From NCBI GenBank assembly GCA_019347585.1, contig JAHWLC010000067.1, positions 1 to 6,334 on the forward strand: a stretch of DNA of 6,334 nucleotides, written 5' to 3'. The notes beneath the pieces were generated by a model. The model worked only from the letters and a program-made list of their open reading frames with translations, searched no databases and was not told the DNA's origin. The DNA comes from Actinomycetota bacterium. Its GTDB lineage: Bacteria > Actinomycetota > Acidimicrobiia > Spongiisociales > ZC4RG35. Shown one piece after another: positions 1 to 5,872 of the stretch. Each line of letters begins with the position of its first letter. Positions within the stretch are counted from its first letter, which is position 1. The translations under genes and the position numbers were made by a program.

Positions 1-2
1 TG

Positions 3-272
3 GCGATCACCAAACTCGGTCGGAAGCTGGAGCTCACCTCCGGCGGGGCCACCCGTCTCGTCGACCGTCTCGAAGAGGCGGGCTACGTCGAGCGCATCCC
101 CTGCCCCACCGACCGCCGGATCTCGTGGGCCCGGCTGACGGCATCGGGTCTCGCGGCCCTGGTCACCGCGACCAAAGTCCATCTCGATGATCTCGATCAC
201 AATCTCACGTCCCAGCTGAGCGGGGAGGACATGGACAATCTCGACCAGGTTCTGAGCCGGCTGCTTCCCTGA
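3..272 (+). CDS. MarR-family transcriptional regulator, C-terminal part (5' end outside window)
   Basis: The open frame enters from the left edge and ends at TGA 270-272, leaving 89 residues. They read as the second half of a MarR-type winged helix-turn-helix domain. A recognition helix (around TSGGATRLVDRLEEAGYVER, residues 13-32) is followed by the wing with its conserved DRR (residues 37-39) and then LTASG. The C-terminal helices (residues 51-89) would form the dimer interface. Such proteins bind short palindromes as dimers and usually repress their own or neighbouring genes, often relieved by phenolic or oxidative ligands; no ligand can be inferred here. The N-terminus and any upstream promoter are missing. 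The next gene (394) lies in the same direction behind its own promoter-like sequence, so the regulator could control it, but that is a guess. Confidence 0.88.
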   Translation, partial: AITKLGRKLELTSGGATRLVDRLEEAGYVERIPCPTDRRISWARLTASGLAALVTATKVHLDDLDHNLTSQLSGEDMDNLDQVLSRLLP

Positions 273-317
273 TCGCTGCCACTCTCCGGCGCCCTCTCTG
301 TAATGAGAAAAATGAGC

Positions 318-347
318 TTGACTTGTTACATGGCTCCCGGGTATTGT
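318..347 (+). promoter_or_regulatory. Putative sigma70-type promoter for the small protein gene at 394, with overlapping dyad
   Basis: TTGACT (318-323) and TATTGT (342-347) are separated by 18 bp within an AT-rich island (about 299-350) that stands out from GC-rich surroundings. Transcription would start near 354, leaving a leader of about 40 nt before the ribosome binding site. An inverted repeat, TTACA (326-330) and TGTAA (345-349), overlaps the spacer and -10 and could be an operator. The preceding MarR-type protein is one candidate binder, without direct evidence. Confidence 0.45.
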
Positions 348-393
348 AATGGATGTAGAGACGTACAGCCCTTACAGATCGAGGAGCAGCATC

Positions 394-747
394 ATGTACA
401 CAGGTATGGCAAACTACGCCCTCGCCGGTCAGATACTCGCCGAGAGGCGACGGGAGGCAGAGCACCGCCGGTTCGTTGCCGAGCTGCGAGCTGCTGCCAG
501 GGCGGCGGGCGATCGGAGCCGGGTCACACTCCGCGATCGCTGGACCCTGGAATGGGCGAGCAACGGCTTCACCGGCAAGCCCGTGACCCTGGTCAACGTC
601 TCGACGGGGGAGAAGACGACAGGCCGCGACCCGGCTAGCTGGGACAGGGCCATGGGCAGAGCAGTCCGATCCGTCGCCGCAGATCCGCGTCAGCTGGTCG
701 GGGCTTCCCTCGACGATCGGGCGATCCCGGGCTCAATCACCACCTGA
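394..747 (+). CDS. Small unrecognised protein A (117 aa), paralogue of the protein at 5581-5790
   Basis: I do not recognise this family. I chose ATG 394 because GAGGAG (381-386) lies 7 nt upstream; the earlier in-frame ATG at 349 falls at the -10 of the putative promoter and would not be in the transcript. Residues 1-46 are charged and Arg/Ala-rich, probably helical (ILAERRREAEHRRF at 14-27). Residues 50-91 form a compact region rich in Trp and Gly, with W50, EW 53-54, NGF 57-59, K62, V64, L66, TG 71-72, G77 and SWDRA 82-86. Residues 92-117 look like a disordered tail. No signal peptide or membrane segment is visible. Residues 50-91 align without gaps to residues 9-50 of the protein encoded at 5581-5790, with 17 identities in 42. 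The helical N-terminal extension is absent from that paralogue. The stop overlaps the convergent capA-like gene by 11 bp. Function unknown. Confidence 0.8.
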   Translation: MYTGMANYALAGQILAERRREAEHRRFVAELRAAARAAGDRSRVTLRDRWTLEWASNGFTGKPVTLVNVSTGEKTTGRDPASWDRAMGRAVRSVAADPRQLVGASLDDRAIPGSITT

Positions 748-1822
748 CGAGTAGTCGTGTCCCCATCCGCTCGACGCGGGTTCCCAACGGCTCGCCCTCC
801 CGGTCCAGCGTCGCCGTCAGCCACTCCACCTCCTCCGTGGGAGCGTGCTCGAGCCGGAAGCGCCGCATCCGCATCGGGATCAGCTCCAGCGAGTGGATTG
901 CGTCGGCGTCCAGCGTCACCAGGTAGAGGACCGAGATGTCGGGATGGAACTCCTCGTGGCCGCCGATGCCCTCGTAGTCGTTGATGAGGTCGCCGCATCC
1001 GTAGAGGATGACCCGCTCTCTGTAGACCTCGATTCCGAGCGGATGATGCGAGGAGTGGCCATGGACCAAATGGACTCCGGCGCGATCGATCAGCCCACGA
1101 GCGAAACGCCGGTGCGACGCCGTGACGCGGTAGCCCCAATTCGGCCCCCAGTGGATGGAGGCGACGACCAGGTCACCGGGCCGGGCAGAGGCGGCGATCC
1201 GGCGGGCTACGCCATCCACGGCGGATGCGGAAGGGGCGTCTGCATAGGCGATTCCGGGGCGGTCCGGCCCGGCGGCCCACGAGGGGTCGATCCCGCTGGA
1301 AGGCAATCCCAGGGCCACCACCAGGAGGCGGTGGGCCGGGGCCTCGACCACGGCCGGTTGGCTTGCCCGATCCAGGTCCGCTCCTGCTCCTGCCACTGCC
1401 ACCCCGGCTTCGTCGAGCGCGGTCAGCGTCTGCAGCAGGCCCGGATAGGACCAGTCGAGGGCGTGGTTGTTGGCCAGGACACAGCAGTCGATCCCGGCGA
1501 CGGAGATGGCTTCCAGGTTCTCCGGGTGCATCCGATAGTGGATGCCCTTGCCCGGCCACGGCTCGCCGCGGTCGGTGACCGCGGTCTCCAGGTTGACGAT
1601 TCGGGCGTCGGCACCAGCATCGCCCAGGATCCCCAGAGCGTCGCCCCACACGTAGCCCGGTGGCATCGGCCGGGGGATGGGCCCGTTCTTCGTCTCGGCG
1701 AGGTGTAGATACTGGATCGCCGACTTCGCCCACGACTCGTACAGCGTCGGGTCGCCCGGGTGCTTCATCGCCTGATCGATCCCGCGGCCCATCATCACGT
1801 CGCCGCCCAGGAAGACCTTCAT
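737..1822 (-). CDS. CapA-family calcineurin-like metallophosphatase (361 aa)
   Basis: This belongs to the CapA/PGA_cap family, a metallophosphatase-fold group named after the poly-gamma-glutamate capsule gene capA but widespread in bacteria without capsules. The motifs are in the usual order: GDVMMGR (residues 7-13), NLE (77-79), ANNH (117-120), SIHWG (222-226) and HGHSSHH (254-260). The Asp, Asn and His of these motifs are the expected metal ligands. The C-terminus (RMRRFRL to LGTRV, 319-350) is also typical. ATG 1822 gives an N-terminus that runs directly into the first beta strand and metal motif. No signal peptide or membrane anchor is visible, so this form is probably cytoplasmic, unlike capsule CapA. 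It lies 33 bp downstream of the baeRF gene on the same strand, so co-transcription is likely; no strong Shine-Dalgarno is seen. No other poly-gamma-glutamate genes (capB, capC) are present, so a capsule role is not supported. The substrate is unknown. Confidence 0.9.
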   Translation of the reverse strand: MKVFLGGDVMMGRGIDQAMKHPGDPTLYESWAKSAIQYLHLAETKNGPIPRPMPPGYVWGDALGILGDAGADARIVNLETAVTDRGEPWPGKGIHYRMHPENLEAISVAGIDCCVLANNHALDWSYPGLLQTLTALDEAGVAVAGAGADLDRASQPAVVEAPAHRLLVVALGLPSSGIDPSWAAGPDRPGIAYADAPSASAVDGVARRIAASARPGDLVVASIHWGPNWGYRVTASHRRFARGLIDRAGVHLVHGHSSHHPLGIEVYRERVILYGCGDLINDYEGIGGHEEFHPDISVLYLVTLDADAIHSLELIPMRMRRFRLEHAPTEEVEWLTATLDREGEPLGTRVERMGTRLLVRW

Positions 1823-1855
1823 CAGGCGACACCCGGCTCGTCTGCCGGGAACATC

Positions 1856-3007
1856 TCAGAATCGAGGGATGGCTGCGAAGAGGTGGCCGGCGACCGGCCC
1901 CGGGGCGGCGGCGACCTCGGCCCCGGTGCTCATGGCATGCACGACGAGACGGTCGAGCAGGTCGACGTCGAACGGCTTCCGCTCGTCGTGACGGCGGATC
2001 GCCAGCGATGCCGGGTCGAACTCGCCCCAAACCGGCTCGGCGTCGCGGTCGAAGAGCAGTGTCCCGATGCGGCCTGCCACCGCCGCTTCCAGGCCCTCCT
2101 CGAGATCGGTGATCCCCGCGCCGGTCCCCAGCTGCTCCCGTGCCTGCTCGAGCCGGGACTCGAGCTGTGACTCCTCGTAGCTGTCGATGATGGGAATCGT
2201 CTTCTCCCGGATCTCGACCGGGTCGTCGACATCTCCGATCCCGCCGTTGGGAGGTGAGATGATCTCGCCGTCGGCGATGTTGGCGAAGCGGCCGGCCAGA
2301 TTGTCGTCTCCGAGCACCACCAGCGGATCGGGGCCTGGCTCGGGGAGGGCATCGGATACCGCCCGCATGAAGCGTCTCAGGTCCTCGTCCCAGGAGCCGC
2401 CCTCGTGCCCGTGACGCGCCCGGTTGGTTCCGACGTGGTCGGGATGTCGTTGCCGTTGTTTCTCCCTGTCCACGAACCAGTTGACGTCGTCGAATGACTC
2501 GGGAAGGTCCGCCTCGGCACGGCGGGCCTCCGCCCGCGAGGCCAGATAGAGACGAACGGCCCCCTTGGTCAGCACCAGGGTCCACAGCTCGGTGGCCTGC
2601 AAGGAGGGCACCAGGGGACGGAGGTGGAAGACGGGAGCGACCGCGGACAACTCCTTGGGCTCATAGTCCAAGGTCAACGTCGTAGCCTCGCCGTCCTCGT
2701 CGACGAGCACGGCGAGTCCCAACCCCTGATGCCGCCAAAACTCCTCGTCCTCGAGCAGGGTCTGAACCGAGTCGAGACGCTGGGAGCGGTGCTTGGGGCT
2801 CCACCCCGCCTCCTCGAGCCTTTCGTCCGCCTCCGAGATCCCGTTCTTGAGCCGGATCCGGTCTTGGTTGATCTCCGCCCCCCGGACGTGGGCGGGAAGG
2901 TAGAGCGAGATCAGGGTCTCACCCGTCTCGGCGGCGAGCCGGTCGAAGAGCTCGCGATCTGGTCTTTCTGGTCTGATCTCCCCACCATAGGAGAGGGCAG
3001 GTGACAC
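1856..3007 (-). CDS. Bacterial archaeo-eukaryotic release factor (baeRF, family 3-like) protein, about 383 aa
   Basis: baeRF proteins are bacterial homologues of eRF1/Pelota, thought to act at ribosomes in termination, rescue or quality control; none in this class is well characterised. With GTG 3007 as start, LISLYLPAH (residues 32-40) and IRLKN (51-55) mark the N-terminal domain. FHLRPLVPSL (127-136) and VRLY (151-154) mark the central eRF1-domain-2-like region. A Gly/His loop, HGHEGGS (199-205), precedes a helix, and TGAEV (361-365) with the terminal LFAAIPRF fits the L7Ae-like third domain. The start is uncertain. GTG 3007 lacks a Shine-Dalgarno but fits the family's short N-terminus. ATG 3040 (394 aa) is the alternative, lying inside a dyad. 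The frame stays open to 3193, but that would overlap the divergent gene at 3087. It is divergent from the DUF5335-like/archease/rtcB operon and precedes the capA-like gene. The family-3 assignment is from motif memory. Confidence 0.85.
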   Translation of the reverse strand: MSPALSYGGEIRPERPDRELFDRLAAETGETLISLYLPAHVRGAEINQDRIRLKNGISEADERLEEAGWSPKHRSQRLDSVQTLLEDEEFWRHQGLGLAVLVDEDGEATTLTLDYEPKELSAVAPVFHLRPLVPSLQATELWTLVLTKGAVRLYLASRAEARRAEADLPESFDDVNWFVDREKQRQRHPDHVGTNRARHGHEGGSWDEDLRRFMRAVSDALPEPGPDPLVVLGDDNLAGRFANIADGEIISPPNGGIGDVDDPVEIREKTIPIIDSYEESQLESRLEQAREQLGTGAGITDLEEGLEAAVAGRIGTLLFDRDAEPVWGEFDPASLAIRRHDERKPFDVDLLDRLVVHAMSTGAEVAAAPGPVAGHLFAAIPRF

Positions 3008-3030
3008 CCAGAAGGAGATCGGCGGGAGGC

Positions 3031-3050
3031 GAACCCACATCTTCGGGTTC
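3031..3050. promoter_or_regulatory. Dyad GAACCC-N8-GGGTTC in the divergent baeRF / DUF5335 promoter region
   Basis: There is a perfect 6-bp inverted repeat, GAACCC (3031-3036) and GGGTTC (3045-3050), with an 8-nt centre. It lies in the short region between the divergent genes. It ends 2 bp before a -10-like TAGGAT (3053-3058) for the forward operon, where a -35 would be expected, and no good -35 hexamer is present. That placement suits a regulator site acting on both directions. A hairpin in a leader transcript is the alternative reading. Confidence 0.4.
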
Positions 3051-3052
3051 CG

Positions 3053-3084
3053 TAGGATTGAGCACATCACCAGCACAGGAGGAG
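3053..3084 (+). promoter_or_regulatory. Putative -10 element and strong ribosome binding site for the forward operon
   Basis: TAGGAT (3053-3058) matches the TANNNT form of a -10 element and would start transcription near 3065. AGGAGGAG (3077-3084), an unusually strong Shine-Dalgarno for this window, sits just before ATG 3087 and fixes that start. The -10 is weakly supported because no -35 is visible; the ribosome binding site is clear. Confidence 0.5.
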
Positions 3085-3086
3085 TC

Positions 3087-3446
3087 ATGACTTTCACCAC
3101 CGAAGTGCCGCTCGACTCGCTGAGCGGATTGGGGAGTCGGCTGCCGGACCCGGAGACGGTGGATGTCACCATCGAGGTCGTGGGTGAGGACATCGGAGAT
3201 CAGATCGAGGCCCAGCGTCTCCCCTGGAATGGTCTCATCTACGACCCGGAGAGCGACGTCATCGAGTTGTCGGTGGGCGGTCGGGAGGCCGTGCCGGTGA
3301 TATTGCGTCACCGGGTCGAGGACCCGTCCCAGGTATGGGTCGAGGAGGTGGATGGCTTGGTGCGAGCCGTCTCCATCGAAGCCGGGGACGGCCCGCAGAC
3401 CATCGTTCGCTTTCATGAGCGCAAGGCGCTACCCGAGGACACATAG
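3087..3446 (+). CDS. DUF5335-like small protein (119 aa)
   Basis: The start is well set by AGGAGGAG immediately upstream. I recognise the layout as DUF5335, a family of unknown function common in actinobacteria and some stress-resistant bacteria. An EVVGEDIGDQIEAQRLPWNG segment (residues 31-50, typical of the family) is followed by Y-D-P, then a short strand with a basic HRVEDP region (75-80) and V-W-V-E-E (83-87). The C-terminal beta hairpin (IEAGDGPQTIVRF, 97-109) matches the family's 'IESxDGxxTxLRF' ending. The protein is acidic and mainly beta, with no signal peptide or membrane helix, so it is probably cytosolic. It is first in an operon with archease (31 bp later) and rtcB, and shares a divergent promoter with baeRF. 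This suggests co-expression with RNA repair, but no direct role is known. The family name is recalled from sequence pattern, not searched. Confidence 0.85.
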   Translation: MTFTTEVPLDSLSGLGSRLPDPETVDVTIEVVGEDIGDQIEAQRLPWNGLIYDPESDVIELSVGGREAVPVILRHRVEDPSQVWVEEVDGLVRAVSIEAGDGPQTIVRFHERKALPEDT

Positions 3447-3477
3447 GAGAGCCGCGGTCGCAGATCCGACTTCGAAC

Positions 3478-3885
3478 TTGCCATACGAGATCCTCTCTCA
3501 CACGGCCGACACCGGGATCGAGGCCACCAGCCCCACCCTCACCAGGCTGATCGCCGATCTGGCCACGGGAATGTTCGCTCTGATGGCAGAGCCCGCACGG
3601 TCCGGAGATGTCGAGGTGCGGGTGGAAGCGTCCGCAGCCACCCCGGAGGATCTTGTCGTCGACCTGCTCTCCGAGCTGCTCTACCAATCCGAGATCGACG
3701 ATGTCCACCTCAGCGGCTTCGATGTCGAGGCCATGGGGGAACTCGAATTCGCGGTGAAGGCGCGTGGCGTGCCCCTGTCCGAGATCGACCTGACCGGTCC
3801 CCCGATCAAGGCGGTCACCTATCACCAGGTCAGCGTGGAAGAAACCGGCGACGGATGGCGGGCTCGGGTCTACTTCGACGTGTGA
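3478..3885 (+). CDS. Archease, RtcB-activating protein (135 aa)
   Basis: Archease speeds guanylylation of RtcB and lets the ligase turn over repeatedly. The metal-binding signature is intact: HTADTGIEA (residues 8-16, with H8 and D11), IKAVTYHQV (110-118) and a C-terminal Asp (D134 in YFDV). Its length from TTG 3478 matches the family's usual 135-150 residues, and the protein then begins [11 protein letters not shown], as family members do. No Shine-Dalgarno is close: AGGAGA (3445-3450) overlaps the previous stop and is 27 nt away, with a possible small hairpin (3457-3470) between that could bring it nearer. ATG 3415, overlapping the preceding gene by 32 nt, is the alternative and would add 21 residues of unconserved Arg-rich sequence. 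Translation is probably coupled to the upstream gene. It is followed by rtcB after 40 bp, the classic archease-rtcB pairing. Confidence 0.9.
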   Translation: MPYEILSHTADTGIEATSPTLTRLIADLATGMFALMAEPARSGDVEVRVEASAATPEDLVVDLLSELLYQSEIDDVHLSGFDVEAMGELEFAVKARGVPLSEIDLTGPPIKAVTYHQVSVEETGDGWRARVYFDV

Positions 3886-3891
3886 CTCGCT

Positions 3892-3920
3892 CCCGCCGGC
3901 GGGCCTTGGTCGACGACCAA
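3892..3920 (+). repeat. Two adjacent palindromes between archease and rtcB
   Basis: CCCGCCGGCGGG (3892-3903) is a perfect 12-bp palindrome. TTGGTC-GAC-GACCAA (3906-3920) is a perfect 6-bp stem with a 3-nt loop. Together they fill most of the 40-bp gap before rtcB, with the second ending 5 nt before ATG 3926. In RNA they could fold as tandem hairpins that affect rtcB initiation or transcript processing. No T-tract follows, so a terminator is unlikely. Confidence 0.55.
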
Positions 3921-3925
3921 CCAGA

Positions 3926-5359
3926 ATGGTGAACGTGGAACCGATGAGAACCTCCGAGGTGACTTGGGAGATATCACCTCACGACGGGATGAGGGTCCCC
4001 GGCCGCATCTTCGCCTCCGACCTGCTCATGGAGGCGGTCATGGAGGACCGCGCCGCCGAGCAGGTGGCCAATGTCGCCCATCTCCCGGGGATCGTGGAGG
4101 CCTCCTTCGCCATGCCCGACATCCACTGGGGCTACGGCTTCCCCATCGGAGGGGTGGCGGCGACCGCGATCGACCGGGGAGGCGTGGTCTCCCCCGGCGG
4201 TGTCGGATTCGACATCTGCTGCGGCGTGCGGCTCCTTGCCTCCTCGTTGGAGGAGAGCGACTTCACCGACAACAGGGAGGCGATCATGGCCGAACTGGAC
4301 AGACGCATTCCCCGGGGCGTCGGCAAAGGAGCGATCGCGCCCGCCGATCTCGTTCCCGAGGTCCTCGGCCAAGGTGCAGCCGCCGCGGTGGCCGGCGGCT
4401 ATGGCAGGGAGGAAGATCTGGAGCGGTGCGAGGAAGGTGGAGTATCCGAGGGAGCCGATCCCGCTGCGGTGTCCGAGAAAGCCGTCAACAGGGGCGGTGC
4501 CCAGCTTGGCTCGCTCGGTGCCGGCAACCACTTCCTCGAGGTCCAGACCGTGGACGAGGTCTTCGACCCCTCCGCCGCGGAGACCTTCGGCCTGGCGGAG
4601 GGGATGGTGGTGGTGATGATCCACTGCGGATCCCGGGGCCTGGGACATCAGACCTGCACCGATCAGCTCAAGGTGATGGGTGAGGCCATGCGCCGCCACG
4701 ACATCGAGGTCCCCGACCGTCAACTCGCTTGTGTGCCCGTCGAGTCGAGCGAGGGCCGGGAGTATCTGGCCGCCATGGCCGCATCGTCCAACTTCGCCTG
4801 GGCCAACCGCCACATCCTGGCGCATGAGACCCGCGCCGCCTTTGCCGCCGCCCTGGGAACCTCGATCGACGGGAACGGGATGAGCCTGGTGTTCGATGTC
4901 GCCCACAACCTGGCCAAGATCGAGACCCACCAGGTGGAGGGGTCGCCCACCGCGCTGTGCGTCCACCGTAAGGGCGCCACCAGGGCCTTCGGGCCGGGGC
5001 ATCCCGATCTGCCTCCCCAGCTTCGGGAGACCGGACAGCCGGTCCTGGTGCCGGGGAGCATGGGCACCGCCTCCTGGGTGCTCAAGGGGACCTCCGAGAA
5101 CCCTGCGTTCGCATCTGCGGCTCACGGCGCGGGGAGGGTGATGAGCAGAAAGCAGGCGAAGGGCCGCTCCTCGGGAGGGGATGTGCGGCGCGATCTCGAA
5201 GACCGGGGAGTGTCGGTGCGACCCGGGTCGGTCAGCCTCCTCTCGGAAGAGGCGCCCTACGCCTACAAGGACGTCGACGAGGTGGTCGAGGTTTGCCGGC
5301 GGGCCGGCCTCGCCTCCAAGGTGGCGCGGCTCCGCCCATTGGGAGTGGTCAAGGGGTAG
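3926..5359 (+). CDS. rtcB: RtcB, GTP- and Mn2+-dependent RNA ligase (477 aa)
   Basis: RtcB joins RNA 2',3'-cyclic phosphate or 3'-phosphate ends to 5'-OH ends via an enzyme-histidine-GMP intermediate, in RNA repair and tRNA splicing. The active-site residues known from the Pyrococcus enzyme are all present: D96 and C99 in GFDICCG, N201 and H202 in GAGNHFLE, H233 in IHCGSRG, H327 in DVAHN, the GMP-accepting H400 in [10 protein letters not shown], and the terminal K476. HRKGATRAF (347-355) and [10 protein letters not shown] (377-386) are also conserved. The length is normal and there is no intein, which some family members carry. Four in-frame starts lie close together (ATG 3926, GTG 3929, GTG 3935, ATG 3944). 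None has a good ribosome site, and ATG 3944 would give the more family-like start [10 protein letters not shown]. It is third in the operon after archease, with hairpins in the gap. Confidence 0.97.
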   Translation: MVNVEPMRTSEVTWEISPHDGMRVPGRIFASDLLMEAVMEDRAAEQVANVAHLPGIVEASFAMPDIHWGYGFPIGGVAATAIDRGGVVSPGGVGFDICCGVRLLASSLEESDFTDNREAIMAELDRRIPRGVGKGAIAPADLVPEVLGQGAAAAVAGGYGREEDLERCEEGGVSEGADPAAVSEKAVNRGGAQLGSLGAGNHFLEVQTVDEVFDPSAAETFGLAEGMVVVMIHCGSRGLGHQTCTDQLKVMGEAMRRHDIEVPDRQLACVPVESSEGREYLAAMAASSNFAWANRHILAHETRAAFAAALGTSIDGNGMSLVFDVAHNLAKIETHQVEGSPTALCVHRKGATRAFGPGHPDLPPQLRETGQPVLVPGSMGTASWVLKGTSENPAFASAAHGAGRVMSRKQAKGRSSGGDVRRDLEDRGVSVRPGSVSLLSEEAPYAYKDVDEVVEVCRRAGLASKVARLRPLGVVKG

Positions 5360-5418
5360 ACGTCGCTGGCCTGCACCCGGGATGCAACCTGTCCCGCGGA
5401 GGTGGGGTTCTTCCGGGT

Positions 5419-5438
5419 GAGGCTCCGATGTGAGCCTC
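5419..5438 (+). terminator. Hairpin downstream of rtcB, weak terminator candidate
   Basis: GAGGCTC (5419-5425) and GAGCCTC (5432-5438) form a perfect 7-bp stem with a 6-nt loop, 60 bp after the rtcB stop. No T-tract follows, so it may act as a Rho-assisted pause or a 3'-end stabiliser rather than an intrinsic terminator. CTCCGAT occurs three times nearby (5423-5429, 5436-5442, 5466-5472). In the rest of the 5360-5470 spacer I see no gene. Confidence 0.4.
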
Positions 5439-5470
5439 CGATCCGAAGATCCCCTTCGAGGAAGGCTCCG

Positions 5471-5680
5471 ATGACTCCGCTGCTCGACCAGATGACTGCC
5501 AAGACCCTGATCGAAAATCGCTCGAGGAGAGCCTCGCTGGCCCGTCTCGGGAAGAGTGCTCCCGAGATTCCGCGCTCAGATCAGGCGTCTGCGCCAGGCT
5601 CGGTCCGTTTTGGGGCCAGCATGGTCACTCCGCTGTTGTCGATGGCCATCCGGAGGGCCCGGTCCCAGCTCGACCAGTGA
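5471..5680 (+). CDS. Possible small ORF (69 aa), convergent with the protein B gene
   Basis: ATG 5471 is preceded by GAGGAAGG (5458-5465) at 5-nt spacing, a good Shine-Dalgarno. The first 38 codons show a moderate G/C preference at third positions (about 70% by eye). The product is basic, with a likely N-terminal helix (residues 2-25), and matches no family I know. The last 100 bp overlap the better-supported reverse gene at 5581-5790, so at most the first 37 codons are free of antisense coding. The ribosome site can pair with CCTTC (5453-5457) in a small hairpin (5453-5465). It may be a real short gene, a decayed gene or chance. Confidence 0.3.
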   Translation: MTPLLDQMTAKTLIENRSRRASLARLGKSAPEIPRSDQASAPGSVRFGASMVTPLLSMAIRRARSQLDQ

Positions 5681-5790
5681 TGACCCTCGCTCCTTCGACC
5701 GGTGACCCGGTCGATGAGGACCACCGACTTCCGGGAAAACCCGCCGTTCGACCACTCGATGAGCCAGTTCGGCCCGAGAGGGCGTCTCAT
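5581..5790 (-). CDS. Small unrecognised protein B (69 aa), paralogue of protein A (394-747)
   Basis: I do not recognise the family, but the protein clearly resembles the product of 394-747. Residues 9-50 share W9, EW 12-13, GF 18-19, K22, V24, L26, TG 31-32, G37, SWDRA 42-46 and A49 with residues 50-91 of that protein, ungapped. This form lacks the helical N-terminal extension and begins almost directly with the conserved region (MRRPLGPNW). There is no signal peptide or membrane segment. The conserved Trp and Gly positions suggest a small folded beta-rich domain, possibly a binding module. ATG 5790 has no usefully spaced ribosome site (GGGAG is only 1 nt away). Instead a -10-like TAGTGT on the reverse strand ends 7 nt before it, suggesting a leaderless transcript. 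It is divergent from hemH and convergent with a doubtful ORF at 5471-5680. Confidence 0.75.
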   Translation of the reverse strand: MRRPLGPNWLIEWSNGGFSRKSVVLIDRVTGRRSEGHHWSSWDRALRMAIDNSGVTMLAPKRTEPGADA

Positions 5791-5797
5791 GCTCCCA

Positions 5798-5803
5798 ACA
5801 CTA
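5798..5803 (-). promoter_or_regulatory. Putative -10 element of a leaderless promoter for protein B
   Basis: The reverse strand reads TAGTGT at 5803-5798, followed by 7 nt and then ATG 5790. TANNNT placed 6-8 nt before a start codon is the arrangement of leaderless actinobacterial and Deinococcus transcripts. No convincing -35 is present. Confidence 0.4.
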
Positions 5804-5872
5804 CCGATCGTCGAGCAGGCTCGAAGAGAGGAGGTCCCGAAGAGGCATGCCTACTTTGTGGCCGTTTTCTTC

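Noticed and set aside
349..393. Earlier ATG (349) for protein A
   Set aside because: It overlaps the putative -10 region, lacks a ribosome site, and GAGGAG clearly serves ATG 394.
845..1708. Open frame (287 codons) antisense to the capA-like gene
   Set aside because: It is a mirror of well-supported coding sequence, rich in Gly/Asp/Val, with no start signal.
1173..2585. Long open frame (470 codons) on the reverse strand
   Set aside because: It is out of frame with, and spans, the capA-like and baeRF genes. The product is Arg/Gly/Pro-rich low-complexity sequence, a GC-rich shadow frame.
3008..3193. Extension of the baeRF gene to an ATG at 3193
   Set aside because: It would add 62 unconserved residues and overlap the divergent gene at 3087 and its ribosome site.
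3974..5125. Long open frame (383 codons) antisense to rtcB
   Set aside because: It lies entirely inside rtcB, whose motifs are complete, and shows no recognisable domain.
5423..5472. Three CTCCGAT copies as a CRISPR-like or mobile-element repeat
   Set aside because: The repeats are 7 nt and irregularly spaced, with no spacers, terminal repeats or transposase nearby.
5263..5502. Reverse-strand ORF across the end of rtcB
   Set aside because: It is mostly antisense to the conserved rtcB C-terminus, has no ribosome site and no recognisable sequence.
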